Shown here: in pieces, positions 60,451 to 64,000 of the stretch
Layout of the letters: each line of letters begins with the position of its first letter
How positions within the stretch are numbered: the stretch's first letter is position 1
DNA from: an uncultured Endomicrobiia bacterium
Lineage (GTDB): Bacteria; Elusimicrobiota; Endomicrobiia; DTEH01
Assembly: GCA_937928765.1 (NCBI GenBank)
Contig: CALFVX010000003.1
Coordinates: 62,001-126,000 of the forward strand
Reading direction: 5' to 3'
DNA length: 64,000 nt
Notes under the pieces: generated by a model
Told to the model about the DNA's origin: nothing
Seen by the model: only the letters and a program-made list of their open reading frames with translations
Databases searched by the model: none
Position numbers and translations under genes: made by a program

Positions 60451-61790
60451 CTTATTATGACAACCTTTCCTCGTTTTAATTTACCATTTTTGTCTGAAAT
60501 TACATATATATAAATTCCAGATGCTACATCTTTACCATTTTTGTCTTTAATATACCATCTGTAGATATTGTTATCAGGATTTTTTTCATCAGGATATTTA
60601 AATTTTGTAACCAGTTCTCCTGAAATTGTAAATATTTTTATTGTTGAATCTTCAGGTATTTTTCTAAAAACAATATAATTAGAATCATAAATGTCGCCAC
60701 TGCCAGGTTTGCATGGATTTGGAAAAACTTCAATGTCGTTTAAAGTATATTTTATATTTTCTCCAATTAAAGAATATAAAGAAAAATTTTCTAATTTTAT
60801 TATGACTTTGTTATTTTTTATATCTAAATATTGTTGAGTTGAAGATATATACCATTGATTTTGGTTTTCATCTAAACGATAAATTTTTAATGTTGATTCA
60901 TCAACTTCTGGCCAGATTTTATCTAATTTACCATCATTATTTTCATCTTTATAGTAAAATGTTAGATTAATTTCTTTAACTTTTTCTTTAATTTCATCTT
61001 CACTCATAAATGTGTAGCTACTTTGTCGTAAAATATATCCAACAAGTTCTAAATAGTATATCGTACGATAAAATTCTGAAGAAAGTTTGTTGTTTGCTTC
61101 TATTATTTTTCTTCTGTCTATTTTGATAGGTGCGTTTAAAGGATCAAAATTTATTTTTATATAAAAGGTGGTTTCAATTTTTGTGTCTATTTTTAGACCA
61201 ATTTTATTTCCTAAAATTCCATTTGTTAATATAACATCTATTTCTGGATGAGTGACTTTTATTGCACCTTCTGGAGGTTGAATTTCAAATTGTATTTCTT
61301 TAGCATAAGCATATGCTTGATTGTTATTTTGTGTTTTTTCATCAATAAGACTTAAATTTCCACAGTCATCTTCTGATTTTATTGCAAAATAATAAGTTAA
61401 TCCTGGGGTAAGATTTTTGACTATGGTTTCAACAGGTAATTCTGGATTATCTTCTCTACCATATAAATCTATACCACTAGCATTTTCCCACCATTGTGTG
61501 GTAACTCCAGATAAATCTGCTACACTTATAGTGCTATAACGAATATAGTAAGCAGAAATTTTTGTAGAATCATCAGCTGTTTGTGGAGATGTCCATCTTA
61601 AGATTATTTCGCCTGGGTTATTACCTGTTATAGCTGTAAGATCAGTTATTGCAAGAGGAGGAATTGAATGTTTTATACGAAAAGTGATAGTAAGATCTAC
61701 TGTATTTTGGGCAAGAATACCTCCTCCAACAATAACTATTATAATTAACAACAAGCAATATTTTAAATTTTTAAACAAATTTTTTAACAT
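60447..61790 (-). CDS. Secreted FN3 protein with C-terminal FlgD-Ig/T9SS-sorting-like domain
   Basis: Signal peptide; FN3-like ITDLTAITGNNPGEIILRWTSP; C-terminus IEVFPNPCKPG...STIKIFTISGELVTKF...YRWYIKDKNGKDVASGIYIYVISDKNGKLKRGKVVIIR. Confidence 0.85.
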   Translation of the reverse strand: MLKNLFKNLKYCLLLIIIVIVGGGILAQNTVDLTITFRIKHSIPPLAITDLTAITGNNPGEIILRWTSPQTADDSTKISAYYIRYSTISVADLSGVTTQWWENASGIDLYGREDNPELPVETIVKNLTPGLTYYFAIKSEDDCGNLSLIDEKTQNNNQAYAYAKEIQFEIQPPEGAIKVTHPEIDVILTNGILGNKIGLKIDTKIETTFYIKINFDPLNAPIKIDRRKIIEANNKLSSEFYRTIYYLELVGYILRQSSYTFMSEDEIKEKVKEINLTFYYKDENNDGKLDKIWPEVDESTLKIYRLDENQNQWYISSTQQYLDIKNNKVIIKLENFSLYSLIGENIKYTLNDIEVFPNPCKPGSGDIYDSNYIVFRKIPEDSTIKIFTISGELVTKFKYPDEKNPDNNIYRWYIKDKNGKDVASGIYIYVISDKNGKLKRGKVVIIR

Positions 61791-61793
61791 ATA

Positions 61794-62750
61794 TTATTTA
61801 TATTCTGTTGAAAAATATATTCTTGAAAAAATTTCAATTGGTATATCAAAACCTTTTAGTTTGCCTATAACTATAAAGACATATTTTTTGTTATAAAATG
61901 TTTCTTTATTAGGTATTTCTAATTCAATTATTAAATCTTGAATACTTTTTGGTTTTAATAATTGTTTAGTTTTAGAAATTTTTATCTTGAACTCTTTTGG
62001 TATAGGTTCGTATTCAGCTAAGCTACCATAATCTTTAGGATTGTCTGCTATAAAGAACTCAATTTTGTAGTTGTTTTTACTTCTGTTGACAACTTGTATT
62101 GTTGGAAAATCATCTTTTCCCAAAAATATTTTTTTGCCTAAAGAAAGTTGTTTTTTTATAAACAAACTCATTGGTGCCATCTCAAGATCTAATGCAGACA
62201 AAATTTTCTGTCTATATTCTTCTAAAATTTTTTCAGGCCTTGGACCTGTAGAAAATCTTATCCTGTTTGCAATAGAATAATCAATAGCAATACCAGTAGC
62301 AGAAGGTTTTCCTGCAGAGTTTACAACTATCATTGCTTGAAAATGTCGGTTAAGATATTTTTCATCAGGAGGGATTGAAATTATTATATCACAATCTATT
62401 TTTTCAGATGGTTCTAAAGAAAACTTTGATGGTACAACCGTAATCCAAGAGACATCAGGTATAGGCTCATAGTTTTCTTTTAGCTGGCTTGGGGATGGTT
62501 TTTCTATTGTTAGCTCAAGTTCTTTTTTCTCATCAGAAAGATTTTCTACAGTATAAGGTATTCCTTTTTCTTTTTTTAAACTATAAACCATACCTACAGA
62601 CATATTTGACAAAATAACATCAGAAAATTTTGTTGCTATTCTATAAGTTTGACAAAAACCTTCTGTAAACAAAAAACATAAAGCTATAAATAATTTTCTA
62701 CTCATATAAAATTCCTTTCTCATAATTTTCTTAACCTCTAATAATTCCAT
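61794..62750 (-). CDS. Exported two-domain Ig-like protein, chaperone-like layout
   Basis: Signal peptide LFIALCFLFTEGFC; PSKFSLEPSEKIDCDIIISIPPDEKYLNRHFQAMIVV; two beta-sandwich-type segments; likely start 62705. Confidence 0.55.
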   Translation of the reverse strand: MELLEVKKIMRKEFYMSRKLFIALCFLFTEGFCQTYRIATKFSDVILSNMSVGMVYSLKKEKGIPYTVENLSDEKKELELTIEKPSPSQLKENYEPIPDVSWITVVPSKFSLEPSEKIDCDIIISIPPDEKYLNRHFQAMIVVNSAGKPSATGIAIDYSIANRIRFSTGPRPEKILEEYRQKILSALDLEMAPMSLFIKKQLSLGKKIFLGKDDFPTIQVVNRSKNNYKIEFFIADNPKDYGSLAEYEPIPKEFKIKISKTKQLLKPKSIQDLIIELEIPNKETFYNKKYVFIVIGKLKGFDIPIEIFSRIYFSTEYK

Positions 62751-62924
62751 TTAATCAAATACAAAATAAATCCATTAATTATTATTTCAGGTTTATATAT
62801 TTACTTTTTTATAATTAATTTTAGTTTTAACAATTCATACTATAATATTCCCTCCCACCTATCATCTAGATAATACTTCTTACTTTTTCAATTTTTTACT
62901 TTTTAACTATAAACTATCACCTAA

Positions 62925-63467
62925 CTATTGAGCAGTGGATTGAAATCTCACAGTGAATGTTCTTTGGCTTGAATTACTTACAGAAGGAGGCATATCAATC
63001 TGAAACCAAACATTACTAGAATCAGAAGGATTTAATATAACTTGATTACCAGAAGTATCTGTTAAATTATTGTATGTTCCTACTGTAGTAGAAAAAGTAG
63101 TATGTACAACACTAAAATCAGTATTTAAGTCCGCACGAGTAGATTTTGATACACAACGTAAACGAAATTGGTCAGTAGATGAGGGATTATCGTTTGTTAA
63201 TGTTATACCCTCAGATATATAATTTATAGTTTTTTGTAAACTTACTCCTACATTTCCCGTGTTAGTTAAAGTTACAGCAGTAGCAGAGTTTGAAGATGTC
63301 TGTAGGTCCAATGTACCGAAATTGTAACTATTTGTACTTATTGACAAAGTAGTAGAGACACTACCAGGTGTTACTAAAATATTGATATCAGCGTTACCAC
63401 AAAAAATTTGTGTTATAGCAATAAAGCTAAAAAATAATATTGTTAAAATAAAAATTTTTTTATTCAT
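62925..63467 (-). CDS. Small exported beta-sandwich protein (candidate structural subunit)
   Basis: Signal peptide; SVSTTLSISTNSYNFGTLDLQTSSNSATAVTLTNTGNVGVSLQ...RTFTVRFQSTAQ; RBS AAAGGAGG. Confidence 0.65.
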   Translation of the reverse strand: MNKKIFILTILFFSFIAITQIFCGNADINILVTPGSVSTTLSISTNSYNFGTLDLQTSSNSATAVTLTNTGNVGVSLQKTINYISEGITLTNDNPSSTDQFRLRCVSKSTRADLNTDFSVVHTTFSTTVGTYNNLTDTSGNQVILNPSDSSNVWFQIDMPPSVSNSSQRTFTVRFQSTAQ

Positions 63468-63492
63468 TTTTTTAATTCCTCCTTTGGTTTTT

Positions 63493-63570
63493 TAAATATA
63501 GTTGTTAATAGAGAGAATTAAATTTTTCATCACCTCCTTTCCTCTCCATAAATTTTAACAACTATATTTA
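63493..63570 (-). promoter_or_regulatory. Candidate 5' leader: 16-bp perfect inverted repeat with 11-nt anti-SD match in loop and a 12-codon ORF
   Basis: TAAATATAGTTGTTAA (63493-63508) / TTAACAACTATATTTA (63555-63570); loop contains minus-strand AAGGAGGTGAT (63529-63539); mini-ORF MKNLILSINNYI*. Confidence 0.5.
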
Positions 63571-63589
63571 GTGATGTTAATTTAATTTT

Positions 63590-64000
63590 TTATTTTTCTT
63601 TTATAGTTTCAAAGATTAATTTACTTTTAAATCCAACAGAAAAATTGGTTTTATTATCTAAATTTTCCGTCTCTGTAAATATGTAAACTTCAAATTTTTT
63701 TCCATAAAATTCTTTTCTTTCAGGTAAATTTATAATAATATCTGTTTCAGAGAAACTCTCTTTTTTTATTTTCAGTTTTGGTTTTTCTATTAATATAAAA
63801 TTATTAATCTCTGGATTTTCATAACATTCAACTTTTATGTTTAAAATCAAATCTTTTTTAGTTTTGTTTAAAATTTTTAAAGTAGGATAAGAATTTTTCT
63901 TTAAAGAAAACGCTTTCCCAGGAATAACATTTTTTAAATGTACATTTATGAAAGATGTTCTTATTTCATTGCTTAAAATAAATTTTGAAAATAATAAAAT
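63590..64000 (-). CDS. Exported Ig-like protein related to 61794-62750 (partial at window end)
   Basis: Frame stays open past the annotated start to the window edge: ILLFSKFILSNEIRTSFINVHLKNVIPGKAFSLKKNSYPTLKILNKTKKDLILNIKVECYENPE...INLPERKEFYGKKFEVYIFTETEN. Confidence 0.65.
   Translation of the reverse strand: MLLFSKFILSNEIRTSFINVHLKNVIPGKAFSLKKNSYPTLKILNKTKKDLILNIKVECYENPEINNFILIEKPKLKIKKESFSETDIIINLPERKEFYGKKFEVYIFTETENLDNKTNFSVGFKSKLIFETIKEK

Noticed and set aside
1-64000. Prophage, IS element or conjugative element
   Set aside because: No integrase, transposase, phage structural or conjugation genes recognised; only one tRNA and no attachment-site-like duplication noticed.

Overview
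AT-rich bacterial chromosomal window from a Gram-negative-type cell: it encodes LptD, PilM-Q, porins and a PorV-like barrel. I cannot name the species from sequence alone. Nearly all genes left of about 16.65 kb are on the minus strand and most to the right are plus. The switch lies beside an AT-rich intergenic region with a cluster of DnaA-box-like 9-mers (one perfect TTATCCACA). About 3 kb away, two inverted copies of a parS-like 16-mer (TGTTTCACATGAAACA) bracket one gene, so this may be the chromosome origin region. Other main contents: (i) a 1.7-12.2 kb thiol/Fe-S/metalloid-type island with a ferredoxin interrupted by an in-frame amber codon, a cysteine-less thioredoxin paralogue, a fluoride riboswitch upstream of a cation:proton antiporter, and a two-gene SufBC-like system; (ii) a Pho regulon (phoB-phoR, compact sigma factor, porin, pstSCAB, arsC, phoU) with a three-hairpin intergenic RNA candidate; (iii) gyrA, rnpB, pilMNOPQ, a frameshifted O-antigen-ligase-like gene, lptD, a Gld-like ABC system, leuA/leuC/leuD and mfd; (iv) a decayed GAF-HD-GYP-PilZ locus; (v) a tRNA-Ala(GGC); (vi) a surface/secretion cluster (PorV-like barrel, FN3/FlgD-type protein, two Ig-like exported proteins, small exported beta-sandwich protein) whose small subunit is preceded by an 11-nt perfect anti-SD match in the loop of a 16-bp inverted repeat. 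All calls are from reading the sequence; no database search was run.
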